Origin: Nocardioides sp. T2.26MG-1 | Lineage (GTDB): Bacteria > Actinomycetota > Actinomycetes > Propionibacteriales > Nocardioidaceae | DNA: 64,000 nucleotides | Assembly: GCF_950101795.1 (NCBI RefSeq) | Contig: NZ_CATNLZ010000037.1 | Span: forward strand, 168,646-232,645 | Direction of reading: 5' to 3' | Part shown: positions 41,257-49,801 of the stretch, piece by piece | Position numbering within the stretch: the stretch's first letter is position 1 | Layout: every line of letters begins with the position of its first letter | Notes under the pieces: model-generated | The model's database searches: none | The model's input: only the letters and a program-made list of their open reading frames with translations | What the model was told of the DNA's origin: nothing | Position numbers and translations under genes: made by a program

Positions 41257-42927
41257 GTGGACGATCGGTCCGCGAACGACGCATGGGGGATTCTCGTGAC
41301 CAACAGCCCGGAGTACCTCGAGAGCGGCAGCGGCCGCCCGATCCCGCCGCCGAGCGGCCCGTCCGGCGGCGGTGGTGGCAGGCGTACGGCGTTGATCGCC
41401 GTCGGCTCGGTCGTCGTCCTGGCGGGCATCGGAGCCGGCGCCTGGGCGGCCTGGTCGTTCTTCGCCACCGGACCCCAGCCGGCCGAGGCGCTGCCGGCGT
41501 CGACGGTCGTCTACGCGAGCATCGACCTCGACCCGAGCGGCGGGCAGAAGATCGAGGCGCTCCGGACGCTGCGCAAGTTCCCCGCCTTCAAGGACCACAT
41601 CGGCCTGGAGACCGACGACGACATCCGGCAGCGGATCTTCGAGGAGATCCAGGGCACGGGTGCGTGCGAGGACCTCGACTACGGCGACGACGTGGAGCCC
41701 TGGCTCGGTGACCGGATGGCCGTCGCGGCCGTCGACACCGGTGAGGACACCCCGTCCCCGGTGTTCGTGCTGCAGGTCACCGACGAGGACCGGGCCGACC
41801 AGGGCATGGCCAAGATCAAGGAGTGCAGCGCCGACGGTGACGGCGGCGACGGCTCCGCCGAGGGCGCCTGGACGATCCACGACGGTTGGGCGCTGCTCGG
41901 CGAGACCCAGGAGATCGTCGACGGGATCGCCGACGACGCGGCCGACACGTCGTTGTCCGACGACGAGGAATACCAGAGCTGGACCGACGCGGCCGGCGAC
42001 GCCGGCATCGCGACGTTCTACGTCGCCCCCGAGGCCGGCAAGCTCTTCGCCGACAGTCTCAACGGGTTGATGCCCCTGACGCAGGGCCTTGACGAGGCGG
42101 TCCCAGGACCGACCGGCGAGCTGGCGCCGCTCACGCCCACGGAGGTCACCACGGCGCTCGAGGACTTCCAGGGCATGGCGGCGACCGTCCGCTTCGACGA
42201 CGGGTCGCTCGAGCTCGAGCTCGCGGCCGACCCCGGCACGTCCCAGGACGCGCTCAAGGACGCCGACCGGGGTGGTGACGTGCTCGCGACGCTGCCCGAG
42301 GACACCGCCGCCGCGATCGGCATCGGGTTCGCCGACGGATGGTTCGGCGACCTGATGGACCAGGTGTCGAGCCAGGTCGGCGGGATGTCCGCCGACGAGC
42401 TCCTCGACGAGCTCTCGGCCGAGTCGGGCCTCGACCTCCCCGACGACGTCGAGACGATGATGGGCGACTCCGCGGCGCTCGCCCTGGGCAGCGACTTCGA
42501 CCTGGAGACGTTCGTGAACTCCGCCGACGGCAGCGGGGTGCCGGTCGGGCTCAAGGTGCAGGGCGACCCCGACGCGATCGAGTCCGTGCTCGACAAGCTC
42601 CGCCCCCAGATGGGCGGCGCCGAGTCGGCCCTCGGCAGCGACAGCGACGGTGACGTCATCGCGATCGGCCCCGACGGCGACTACCGCGAGCGGCTGCTCG
42701 ACGACGGCGGGCTCGGTGACTCGGACGTGTTCGACAACGTCGTGCGCGAGGCCGACGATGCGGCCGCCGTCGTCTTCGTGAACTTCGACGCCGGCGACTG
42801 GCTCGCCGGCCTCGCGGAGGACGACCCGGAGGTCGCCGACAACCTCGAGCCGCTCGAGGGCCTGGGCGTCAGCGCCTGGCTCGAGGACGGCGTGAGCCAC
42901 GCGGTGCTGCGGGTCACGACCGACTGA
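41257..42927 (+). CDS. DUF3352 membrane-anchored extracytoplasmic protein
   Basis: 556 aa. A cytoplasmic Gly/Pro-rich start and one helix (RTALIAVGSVVVLAGIGAGAWAAWSFF) precede a large, strongly acidic extracytoplasmic domain beginning EALPASTVVYASIDLDPSGGQKIEALRTLRKFPAFKD, the DUF3352 signature. WLGDRMAVAAVD, FVLQVTD and ALALGSDFDLETFV recur as internal family motifs. Two Cys (ACEDLD, KECSAD) may pair. GTG 41257 is 6 nt after TAGGCT. It stands alone and converges on a YbaK gene with a 4-bp gap. Function unknown. Confidence 0.88.
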   Translation: MDDRSANDAWGILVTNSPEYLESGSGRPIPPPSGPSGGGGGRRTALIAVGSVVVLAGIGAGAWAAWSFFATGPQPAEALPASTVVYASIDLDPSGGQKIEALRTLRKFPAFKDHIGLETDDDIRQRIFEEIQGTGACEDLDYGDDVEPWLGDRMAVAAVDTGEDTPSPVFVLQVTDEDRADQGMAKIKECSADGDGGDGSAEGAWTIHDGWALLGETQEIVDGIADDAADTSLSDDEEYQSWTDAAGDAGIATFYVAPEAGKLFADSLNGLMPLTQGLDEAVPGPTGELAPLTPTEVTTALEDFQGMAATVRFDDGSLELELAADPGTSQDALKDADRGGDVLATLPEDTAAAIGIGFADGWFGDLMDQVSSQVGGMSADELLDELSAESGLDLPDDVETMMGDSAALALGSDFDLETFVNSADGSGVPVGLKVQGDPDAIESVLDKLRPQMGGAESALGSDSDGDVIAIGPDGDYRERLLDDGGLGDSDVFDNVVREADDAAAVVFVNFDAGDWLAGLAEDDPEVADNLEPLEGLGVSAWLEDGVSHAVLRVTTD

Positions 42928-42931
42928 CGGG

Positions 42932-43417
42932 CTACCGGGCGATCCGCGCCACCGTCGCGCCCGTCACCCGCACCAGGTCGGCGGGCGCGATGCCGAGGTC
43001 GAGGCCCCGGCGGCCGCCGGACACGTAGACGACCTCGTGGGCCGGCGCGCTCTCGTCGAGCACGGTCGGGTGCGGGCGCTTCTGGCCGACCGGCGAGATC
43101 CCGCCCGCGACGTACCCCGTCGCCCGCTCGGCGGCCGCCACGTCCGCCATCGTGGCCTTGCTCGCGCCCAGGGCGCGGGCGAGCGCCTTGAGGTCGAGCT
43201 GCTGGGAGACTGGGACGATCCCGACGACCAGCTTGCCGTCGGCGCTGGCCAGCAGCGTCTTGAAGACACACCCGGGGTCCAGCCCGAGCGCCTCGGCGGC
43301 CTCCAGCCCGTACGACGTCGCCCGCGGGTCGTGGTCGTACTCGTGGACCGTGTAGGGGATGCCGGCCTTGGTGAGGGTCACCGTGGCGGGCGTGCTTCCG
43401 GTTGTCTTCCTGGGCAT
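42932..43417 (-). CDS. ybaK: YbaK-type Cys-tRNA(Pro) deacylase
   Basis: 161 aa, the bacterial YbaK subfamily: TVTLTKAGIPYTVHEYDHDP, SYGLEAAEALGLDPGCVFKTLLASADGKLVVGIVPVSQQLDLKALARALGASKATMAD, ERATGYVAGGISPVGQKRPHPTVLDESA. It removes Cys from misacylated tRNA(Pro). The VFKTLLA Lys and GGISPVGQK loop are the active-site signature. Distinct from the ProX-like paralogue at 5500-5973. The start ATG 43417 is well supported by family length. Confidence 0.94.
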   Translation of the reverse strand: MPRKTTGSTPATVTLTKAGIPYTVHEYDHDPRATSYGLEAAEALGLDPGCVFKTLLASADGKLVVGIVPVSQQLDLKALARALGASKATMADVAAAERATGYVAGGISPVGQKRPHPTVLDESAPAHEVVYVSGGRRGLDLGIAPADLVRVTGATVARIAR

Positions 43418-43436
43418 ACCGCTCCACTCAGCTGAC

Positions 43437-43545
43437 TGGATTTCGACGCGCTCGCGCGACTTCGTTCCTCAGTCGCGTCGCTTGCTCAATCTTCGCTCGC
43501 GACGCGGCACGCTCATTCCTCGCGTGCCACTGCTCGCTCGCTCAG
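43437..43545. repeat. REP-like intergenic element with twin hairpins
   Basis: Between two minus-strand genes. Hairpin 1: CGCGACT (43455-43461) with AGTCGCG (43471-43477). Hairpin 2: GGCACGC (43506-43512) with GCGTGCC (43522-43528). Both have 7-bp perfect stems and 9-nt loops, TCGTTCCTC and TCATTCCTC, differing by one base. The flanks read TTTCGACGCGCTCGC and GCTTGCTCAATC, like the palindromic REP elements common between genes in Nocardioides, from memory. Confidence 0.55.
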
Positions 43546-44207
43546 TTGGGGCTCCACCTTGTGCGGGCCACCTCGGTGGCCGGGAGGGACGGGATCACGT
43601 TCATCGCCCGCAGCTCGGTGCGCAGCAGGTCGGTGACCAGCACCAGCCGGACCGCGGCGTCCTCGGCCTCGAGCAGCGCCTGACGCTCGGGCATCGGCAG
43701 CGGCGCGACCGCCGACAGCGTCCACGAGAGGTACGTCGGGTCACGGGGGAGCGCCCCGCTGTAGGGGTCCGCCCGGATGTCGGCCAGCGCCGCCCGGTAG
43801 GCCGTGAACGCCACCCGGGCCTGCTCCAGGACGGCCTCGGACACCGGGGCCTCCGGGTCGGGCAGCTCGGTGATGTGCCCCACCGGGAACAGGCCGGTGG
43901 CGTCGAGCCGGTCGAGCCGGATCCGCTCCTGCCCGACGGCGACGATGTCGAAGGTGCCGTCGGGATGGGCCTCGACGTCGGTCAGCTGCACCCGGCAGCC
44001 GACGCGGTACAGCGACTGGGCGCCGTGGTCGCCGACCTCGTAGCCCTCGCGGATCCCGACCGACCCGAAGACCCGGGCCGCCGGGTCCTCGATGCGCAGC
44101 AGGTGGTGCACCAGCGCGCGGTACCGGTCCTCGAACACCGTGAGCGGGACGCTGACCCCCGGGAACAGCACCGCGTTCAGCGGGAACATCGGCAGCGGCT
44201 CGGGCAC
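43542..44207 (-). CDS. LON substrate-binding domain protein
   Basis: 221 aa. PEPLPMFPLNAVLFPGVSVPLTVFEDRYRALVHHLL is the start of the Lon N-terminal (PUA-like) domain; then FGSVGIREGYEVG, GCRVQLTDVEAHPDGTFDIVAVGQERIRL and a helical end (ERQALLEAEDAAVRLVLVTDLLRTEL). There is no ATPase or protease domain, so it may be an adaptor or act alone. GTG 44207 is 6 nt from a minus-strand TACGTT (44219-44214), probably leaderless. It diverges from hisD. Confidence 0.88.
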   Translation of the reverse strand: MPEPLPMFPLNAVLFPGVSVPLTVFEDRYRALVHHLLRIEDPAARVFGSVGIREGYEVGDHGAQSLYRVGCRVQLTDVEAHPDGTFDIVAVGQERIRLDRLDATGLFPVGHITELPDPEAPVSEAVLEQARVAFTAYRAALADIRADPYSGALPRDPTYLSWTLSAVAPLPMPERQALLEAEDAAVRLVLVTDLLRTELRAMNVIPSLPATEVARTRWSPN

Positions 44208-44213
44208 GCTGCC

Positions 44214-44268
44214 AACGTAGTCCAGCCACCGTCGCCGGTCCGGAGCGACAGGCGACCGCCCGTAGAAT
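44214..44268. promoter_or_regulatory. Divergent leaderless promoters, LON gene / hisD operon
   Basis: TACGTT on the minus strand (44219-44214) is 6 nt before the LON-gene GTG. TAGAAT on the plus strand (44263-44268) is 7 nt before the hisD ATG. The 68-bp gap has no ribosome binding site for either gene, and no His-rich leader peptide is seen ahead of hisD. Confidence 0.55.
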
Positions 44269-44275
44269 CGGGCCC

Positions 44276-45586
44276 ATGATCCGACGCATCGACCTGCGAG
44301 GAGCCGACCAGAGTGTCGACTACCGCGCAGCGGTTCCCCGCGCCGACTTCGACGTCGAGGCCGCGGTGCCGGCGGTGCATGCGATCTGCGAGGACGTGCG
44401 CACGCGCGGTCTCGACGCGATCCGGGAGCTCTCGGAGCGCTTCGACGGCGTCACGGTCGACGACATCCGGGTCGCTCCCGAGGCGCTGAGCACCGCCCTC
44501 GAGCAGCTCGACCCGGACATCCGGGCGGCGCTGGAGGAGTCGATCTCCCGCCTGCGTGCGACCTGTACGGCCGAGCTCGAGCACGACGCGGTCACCGACC
44601 TCGGCCCCGGCGCCCGGGTCACCCACCGCAAGGTGCCGGTCGGCCGGGTCGGCCTCTACGTGCCGGGCGGCCTCGCGCCGCTGGTCTCGAGCGTGCTGAT
44701 GAACGTCGTGCCGGCCCAGACCGCCGGTGTGGAGTCGATCGCGCTGGCGAGCCCGCCGCAGCGCGAGTTCGGCGGCGCCGTCCACCCGACGATCCTGGCC
44801 GCCTGCGCGCTGCTCGGGGTCGAGGAGGTCTACGCCGTCGGCGGTGCCCAGGCGATCGCGATGTTCGCCTACGGCACCGGTCCCTGCGCCAAGGTCGACC
44901 TGGTCACCGGGCCGGGCAACATCTACACCGTCACGGCCAAGCGGCTGCTCAAGGGCCTGGTCGGCATCGACTCCGAGGCCGGCCCGACCGAGATCGCGAT
45001 CCTGGCCGACGACACCGCCGACCCGGCGTACGTCGCCGCCGACCTGCTCAGCCAGGCCGAGCACGACCCGCTGGCCGCCGCCGTGCTCGTCACCCCGTCG
45101 GTGCGGCTCGCCGACGCGGTCGACGCCGAGCTGGACGTCCAGGTCGCCGCGACCAAGCACGTCGAGCGGATCCGCACCAGCCTGTCCGGCCGACAGTCGG
45201 GCGTGGTGCTCGTCGACGACCTCGAGCAGGGCCTCGATGTGGTCAACGCCTACGCCGCGGAGCACCTCGAGATCCACACCGCCGACGCCGCGTCGTACGC
45301 CGCCCGGGTGCGCAACGCCGGCGCGATCTTCGTCGGCCCGCACGCCCCGGTGAGCCTCGGCGACTACTGCGCCGGGTCCAACCACGTGCTGCCGACCGCC
45401 GGCTGCGCCTGCCACTCCTCGGGGCTGTCGGTGCGGGCGTTCACCAAGTCGGTGCACGTCGTCGACTACTCGCGCGCGGCGCTCGAGGAGGTCGCCCGCC
45501 ACGTGGTGACGCTGGCCGAGGCCGAGGACCTGCCCGGCCACGGCGCCGCGGTCTCGGTGCGGTTCAGCCAGGAATCAGCAGAGTGA
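44276..45586 (+). CDS. hisD: Histidinol dehydrogenase
   Basis: 436 aa Zn- and NAD-dependent enzyme making histidine from histidinol in the last two steps. Signatures: VGRVGLYVPGGLAPLVSSVLMNVVPAQTAGV, GAQAIAMFAYGT, KVDLVTGPGNIYTVTAKRLL, DSEAGPTEIAILAD, LLSQAEHDPLAAAVL, AEHLEIHT and GDYCAGSNHVLPT (zinc-site Gln, His, Asp, His). ATG 44276 follows TAGAAT by 7 nt. First gene of hisDCBH-x-AF; GTGA overlap with hisC. Confidence 0.98.
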   Translation: MIRRIDLRGADQSVDYRAAVPRADFDVEAAVPAVHAICEDVRTRGLDAIRELSERFDGVTVDDIRVAPEALSTALEQLDPDIRAALEESISRLRATCTAELEHDAVTDLGPGARVTHRKVPVGRVGLYVPGGLAPLVSSVLMNVVPAQTAGVESIALASPPQREFGGAVHPTILAACALLGVEEVYAVGGAQAIAMFAYGTGPCAKVDLVTGPGNIYTVTAKRLLKGLVGIDSEAGPTEIAILADDTADPAYVAADLLSQAEHDPLAAAVLVTPSVRLADAVDAELDVQVAATKHVERIRTSLSGRQSGVVLVDDLEQGLDVVNAYAAEHLEIHTADAASYAARVRNAGAIFVGPHAPVSLGDYCAGSNHVLPTAGCACHSSGLSVRAFTKSVHVVDYSRAALEEVARHVVTLAEAEDLPGHGAAVSVRFSQESAE

Positions 45587-46683
45587 CCTGGCCTCCCCTG
45601 CGCGAGGAGCTGCGCGGCATCGAGCCGTACGGCGCCCCGCAGCTGGACGTGCCCGTCCAGCTCAACGTCAACGAGAACCCCTACGGGCCGTCCCCGGCCT
45701 GCGCCGCGGACATCGCGGCCGCGGTCGCGGTCGCCGCGCGCACGCTCAACCGCTACCCGGACCGCGAGTTCGTCGACCTGCGGCTGGCGCTCGCGTCGTA
45801 CCTCGGCCACGGCGTCACCCACGACCAGGTGTGGGCGGCCAACGGCTCCAACGAGGTCATGCTGCAGCTGTTGCAGGCGTTCGGCGGGCCGGGCCGGGTG
45901 GCGCTGAGCTTCGCGCCGACGTACTCGATGTATCCCGAGTACGCCCGCGACTCGGTCACCGAGTGGGTGGTCGGTCACCGGGAGAGCGACTTCTCCCTCG
46001 ACCTCGACCACGCGCGCCGGCTCGTGGAGGAGCGGCGGCCCAGCGTGGTGCTGCTGCCGAGCCCCAACAACCCGACCGGCACGGCGCTGCCGCTCGACGC
46101 CGTCACGACGCTGTGTGAGGCGGCCGCCGGGTATGAGCAGAGCGGCATCGTGGTGGTCGACGAGGCGTACGGCGAGTTCCGCCGCGCCGGCACTCCGAGT
46201 GCGCTCGAGCTGCTGCCGCGCCACCGCAACCTCGTCGTCACCCGCACCATGAGCAAGGCGTTCGCGCTGGCGGGCGCCCGGGTCGGCTACCTCGCGGCCG
46301 CGCCCGAGATCTGCGACGCGATCCGGGTGGTGCGGCTGCCGTACCACCTCTCTGCGGTGACCCAGGCGACCGCCCTCGCGGCGCTGCGGCACGCCCCCGA
46401 GCTGCTCGGCCAGGTCGACCGGCTGCGGGCCGAGCGGGACGCCACCGTGGACTGGCTGCGGGGCCAGGGGCTGCGGGTCGCCGACTCCGACGCGAACTTC
46501 GCGCTGTTCGGCACGTTCCCCGACCGTCATGCTGTGTGGCAGGGGCTGCTCGACCGGGGCGTGCTGATCCGGGAGACCGGCCCGGACGGCTGGCTCCGGG
46601 TGTCGATCGGCACGGCCGAGGAGATGCAGGCATTCAAGGACGCACTCACCCAGGTGATCGCCCGGGTCAAGGAGGAAGCATGA
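45583..46683 (+). CDS. hisC: Histidinol-phosphate aminotransferase
   Basis: 366 aa class I/II PLP aminotransferase converting imidazole-acetol phosphate to histidinol phosphate. VQLNVNENPYGPSP, LNRYPDREFVDLRLALASYLG, WAANGSNEVMLQLLQAFGG, LLPSPNNPTGTALP, VVVDEAYGEFRR (PLP Asp) and TRTMSKAFALAGARVGYL (PLP Lys in SKAF) are diagnostic. GTG 45583 overlaps hisD by 4 bp; the stop overlaps hisB as ATGA. Confidence 0.97.
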   Translation: MTWPPLREELRGIEPYGAPQLDVPVQLNVNENPYGPSPACAADIAAAVAVAARTLNRYPDREFVDLRLALASYLGHGVTHDQVWAANGSNEVMLQLLQAFGGPGRVALSFAPTYSMYPEYARDSVTEWVVGHRESDFSLDLDHARRLVEERRPSVVLLPSPNNPTGTALPLDAVTTLCEAAAGYEQSGIVVVDEAYGEFRRAGTPSALELLPRHRNLVVTRTMSKAFALAGARVGYLAAAPEICDAIRVVRLPYHLSAVTQATALAALRHAPELLGQVDRLRAERDATVDWLRGQGLRVADSDANFALFGTFPDRHAVWQGLLDRGVLIRETGPDGWLRVSIGTAEEMQAFKDALTQVIARVKEEA

Positions 46684-47303
46684 GCCGCACCGCAGCCCCT
46701 CGCATCGGCAGAGTCGAGCGCCAGACGAGTGAGTCGAAGGTGCTCGTCGAGGTCGACCTCGACGGCTCCGGGCGTCACGACATCTCCACCGGTGTGGGCT
46801 TCTACGACCACATGCTGACCGCGTTCGCCCGGCACGCGCTCGTCGACCTGACCGTGCAGACCGACGGCGACACCCACATCGACGCCCACCACACCGTCGA
46901 GGACACCGCGATCGCGCTCGGTCAGGCGCTGCGCCAGGCGCTCGGCGACAAGCAGGGCATCCGCCGGTTCGGCGACGCCACCGTGCCGCTCGACGAGGCG
47001 CTGGTGCAGGCCGTCGTCGACGTGTCGGGGAGGCCGTACTGCGTGCACACCGGCGAGCCCGAGGGGCAGCAGTACGTCCAGCTGGGCGGGACCACTCCGT
47101 CGTACCTCGGCTCGCTCACGCAGCACGTGTTCGAGTCGATCGCCTTCCACGGGCACTTCGCGCTGCACGTGCGGGTGCTCGCCGGCCGCGAGCCGCACCA
47201 CATCGTGGAGACGCAGTTCAAGGCGTTCGCCCGCGCGTTCCGTGACGCGGTCGCGCTCGACCCGCGCGAGACGGGTGTGCCCTCCACGAAGGGCAGCCTG
47301 TGA
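46680..47303 (+). CDS. hisB: Imidazoleglycerol-phosphate dehydratase
   Basis: 207 aa monofunctional IGPD without the N-terminal phosphatase of enteric HisB. GRVERQTSESKVLVEVDLDGSG, TGVGFYDHMLTAFARH, DTHIDAHHTVEDTAIALGQAL and HHIVETQFKAFARAFRDAV give the two Mn-binding HHxxE-type motifs. The histidinol-phosphate phosphatase must be encoded elsewhere. ATG 46680 has GGAGGA upstream; overlaps hisC and hisH. Confidence 0.98.
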   Translation: MSRTAAPRIGRVERQTSESKVLVEVDLDGSGRHDISTGVGFYDHMLTAFARHALVDLTVQTDGDTHIDAHHTVEDTAIALGQALRQALGDKQGIRRFGDATVPLDEALVQAVVDVSGRPYCVHTGEPEGQQYVQLGGTTPSYLGSLTQHVFESIAFHGHFALHVRVLAGREPHHIVETQFKAFARAFRDAVALDPRETGVPSTKGSL

Positions 47304-47950
47304 CCCGTCCGAACGTCGTCGTCCTCGACTACGGCTCGGGAAACCTCCGCTCGGCCGTGCGCGCGGTCGAGCGCGCCGGCGCCGACGTCACGCTCACCGC
47401 CGACCGCGCGCTGGCGCAGGAGGCCGACGGCCTCGTGGTGCCCGGGGTCGGCGCGTTCGCGGCCTGCATGGCCGGCCTGCGCGCGGTCCGCCGCCATGAG
47501 GTGATCGGCCGCCGGCTGGCCGGCGGCCGCCCGGTGCTCGGCATCTGCGTGGGCATGCAGATCCTGTTCGAGCGGGGCGTCGAGCACGGCGTCGAGACCG
47601 AGGGCTGCGACGAGTGGCCGGGTGTCGTCGAGCGGCTCCAGGCGCCCGTCGTACCCCACATGGGCTGGAACACCGTCGAGGCCGCCGACGGGTCGACGCT
47701 GTTCCGCGGCATCGAGCAGGAGCGCTTCTACTTCGTGCACTCCTACGGCGTGCGCGAGTGGACCTTGGAGACCCACGGCCGCACCCGGCCGCCGCTGGTC
47801 ACGTGGGCCCAGACCGGTCCGAGGGAGCACGGGGGAGACCGGTTCGTCGCGGCGGTCGAGAACGGGCCGCTGAGCGCCACCCAGTTCCACCCGGAGAAGT
47901 CCGGCGACGCCGGCGCCGCGCTGCTGCGCAACTGGGTGGGCTCGCTGTGA
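47300..47950 (+). CDS. hisH: Imidazole glycerol phosphate synthase, glutaminase subunit
   Basis: 216 aa class I glutamine amidotransferase supplying ammonia to HisF. VVVLDYGSGNLRSAVRAVERAG, LVVPGVGAFAACM, VLGICVGMQILFE (Cys nucleophile) and TQFHPEKSGDAGAALLRNWV (His and Glu of the triad) are present. YFVHSYGV is also conserved. GTG 47300 overlaps hisB. Separated from hisF by a small gene and hisA. Confidence 0.97.
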   Translation: MTRPNVVVLDYGSGNLRSAVRAVERAGADVTLTADRALAQEADGLVVPGVGAFAACMAGLRAVRRHEVIGRRLAGGRPVLGICVGMQILFERGVEHGVETEGCDEWPGVVERLQAPVVPHMGWNTVEAADGSTLFRGIEQERFYFVHSYGVREWTLETHGRTRPPLVTWAQTGPREHGGDRFVAAVENGPLSATQFHPEKSGDAGAALLRNWVGSL

Positions 47951-48276
47951 GCAAGGAGCGGGCCCAGCGCCGGGCCGAGCGCGAGCGCGCGGCGGCGGTG
48001 CTGGCCGCCGCCCGTGCGGCGGAGGCCGAACGCCAGGAGCGCCGCGACGCGCGGGTGCGCGCGGTCACCTCGCGGCTGCCGAAGCCGCCCAAGCGCCCGA
48101 CCGGGCTGCTCGCCCAGCGGCGCCGGCGCCAGAACGGCGCGCTGTTCGCCGGGCTGCTCGCGTTCAACGTGCTGGCCTGGATCTTCTTCGGCGAGTGGGA
48201 GATCCGGCTCGCCGCGTTCGTGGTCAGCGTGCTGGCCGCCCCCGTCTTCCACACGATGCTGTTCCGCCGATCCTGA
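47947..48276 (+). CDS. Small membrane protein between hisH and hisA
   Basis: 109 aa. A highly charged N-terminal helix (ERAQRRAERERAAAVLAAARAAEAERQERRDARVRAV) is followed by KPPKRPTGLLAQRRRRQNG and two hydrophobic segments, ALFAGLLAFNVLAWIFFG and LAAFVVSVLAAPVFHTMLF. GTG 47947 overlaps the hisH stop; hisA starts 8 bp after its end. Its place inside the his operon is probably lineage-specific. No histidine role can be inferred. Confidence 0.8.
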   Translation: MSKERAQRRAERERAAAVLAAARAAEAERQERRDARVRAVTSRLPKPPKRPTGLLAQRRRRQNGALFAGLLAFNVLAWIFFGEWEIRLAAFVVSVLAAPVFHTMLFRRS

Positions 48277-48284
48277 AGGACACC

Positions 48285-49019
48285 ATGTCTGACTACCTCG
48301 AGCTGCTCCCCGCCGTCGACATCACCGAGGGGCGCGCCGTCCAGCTCGCCCAGGGCGTTGCCGGCTCCGAGCGCGTGTACGGCGACCCGGTCGCCGCCGC
48401 GATGCGCTGGCAGGACGCCGGGGCGGAGTGGATCCACCTCGTCGACCTCGACGCGGCGTTCGGCCGCGGCTCCAACCGCGACCTCCAGGCCGAGATCGTG
48501 GGCGCGCTCGACATCCAGGTCGAGATGAGCGGCGGGATCCGCGACGACGAGTCCCTCGCCGCCGCGCTCGCCACGGGCTGCCGTCGGGTGAACATCGGCA
48601 CCGCCGCGCTCGAGCAGCCCGAGTGGTGTCGCCGGGTGATCGCCGAGCACGGCGACCGGGTCGCGATCGGGCTCGACGTACGGGGTCGCACGCTGGCCGC
48701 CCGCGGCTGGACCCAGGAGGGCGGCGACCTCTACGAGACGCTGGCGCGCCTCGACGCGGAGGGCTGCGCCCGCTACGTCGTCACCGACGTCAACAAGGAC
48801 GGCATGCTCCAGGGCCCCAACCTGCAGCTGCTCCGCGACGTCTGCGCCGCCACGTCGGCGCCGGTGGTGGCCTCCGGCGGCGTCACGACCCTCGAGGACG
48901 TCCGCTCGCTGATGGAGCTGGTGCCGGTCGGCGTCGAGGGTGCGATCGCCGGCACCGCGCTCTATGAGGGCCGGTTCACGCTCGAGGACGCCCTCGCGCT
49001 GACCCGAGGGCCGCGATGA
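48285..49019 (+). CDS. priA: Phosphoribosyl isomerase HisA/PriA
   Basis: 244 aa TIM barrel. LELLPAVDITEGRAVQLAQG with the first catalytic Asp, WIHLVDLDAAFGRGSNRDL, VEMSGGIRDDESLAAALATGCRRVNIGTAAL, VAIGLDVRGRTLAARGW, YVVTDVNKDGMLQGPN with the second Asp, and VVASGGVTTLEDV. In actinobacteria without trpF this protein isomerises both ProFAR and phosphoribosylanthranilate. Residues such as GRG after the AAFG loop fit the PriA type, but bifunctionality is inferred. AAGGA upstream of ATG 48285. Confidence 0.95.
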   Translation: MSDYLELLPAVDITEGRAVQLAQGVAGSERVYGDPVAAAMRWQDAGAEWIHLVDLDAAFGRGSNRDLQAEIVGALDIQVEMSGGIRDDESLAAALATGCRRVNIGTAALEQPEWCRRVIAEHGDRVAIGLDVRGRTLAARGWTQEGGDLYETLARLDAEGCARYVVTDVNKDGMLQGPNLQLLRDVCAATSAPVVASGGVTTLEDVRSLMELVPVGVEGAIAGTALYEGRFTLEDALALTRGPR

Positions 49020-49777
49020 CGCTCGCCGTCCGGGTGATCCCGTGCCTGGACGTCGATGCGGGCCGGGTCGTGAAGGGCATCAACTTCAAGGAGCTCCGCG
49101 ACGCCGGCGACCCGGTCGAGCTGGCGCGGACCTACGACGCCGAGGGCGCCGACGAGCTGACCTTCCTCGACATCTCGGCCTCCCACGAGGGTCGCGCGAC
49201 CACGATGGAGATCGTGTCGCGCACCGCCGAGGAGGTGTTCATCCCGCTCACGGTCGGCGGGGGAGTGTCGTCGGTCGCCGACGTCGACCGGCTGCTGCGC
49301 GCCGGCGCCGACAAGGTCGCCGTCAACACCGCCGCGATCCACCGTCCCGAGCTGGTCGCCGAGATCGCGGACCGGTTCGGCAACCAGGTGCTGGTGCTGT
49401 CCGTGGACGCCCGCCGCGCCCCAGGCACGCCGTCCGGCTTCGAGGTCACCACGCACGGCGGCCGCCAGTCGGCCGGGCTCGACGCCATCCAGTGGGCGGT
49501 CCGCGCGGCCGAGCTGGGCGCGGGGGAGATCCTGCTCAACGCGATGGACGCCGACGGCACCCAGGACGGCTTCGACCTCGAGCTGATCCGCGCCGTACGC
49601 CGCGAGGTGACCGTGCCGGTCATCGCGTCCGGCGGCGCGGGCGCGGTCGAGCACTTCCCGCCCGCGGTCGAGGCCGGTGCCGACGCCGTCCTGGCCGCCT
49701 CGGTGTTCCACTTCGGCACGCTGCGGATCGCCGACGTCAAGCAGTCGCTCGCCGGGGCGGGCTTCCCGGTCCGCTGA
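49016..49777 (+). CDS. hisF: Imidazole glycerol phosphate synthase, cyclase subunit
   Basis: 253 aa TIM barrel. TLAVRVIPCLDVDAGRVVKGINFKELRDAGDPVELA with the catalytic Asp, ADELTFLDISASHEGR, PLTVGGGVSSVADVDRLLRAGADKVAVNTAA, GAGEILLNAMDADGTQDGFDLEL with the second Asp, and VPVIASGGAGAVEHF. It forms a complex with HisH. ATG 49016 overlaps hisA as ATGA. Last his gene of this block; hisI is about 11 kb downstream, and hisG and hisE are not in the window. Confidence 0.98.
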   Translation: MTLAVRVIPCLDVDAGRVVKGINFKELRDAGDPVELARTYDAEGADELTFLDISASHEGRATTMEIVSRTAEEVFIPLTVGGGVSSVADVDRLLRAGADKVAVNTAAIHRPELVAEIADRFGNQVLVLSVDARRAPGTPSGFEVTTHGGRQSAGLDAIQWAVRAAELGAGEILLNAMDADGTQDGFDLELIRAVRREVTVPVIASGGAGAVEHFPPAVEAGADAVLAASVFHFGTLRIADVKQSLAGAGFPVR

Positions 49778-49801
49778 GGAGACGTGGCTACCCTGCCCCG
49801 C

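Noticed and set aside
44221..44275. Histidine attenuator before hisD
   Set aside because: The gap is too short and holds no His-codon run; a leaderless promoter explains it.
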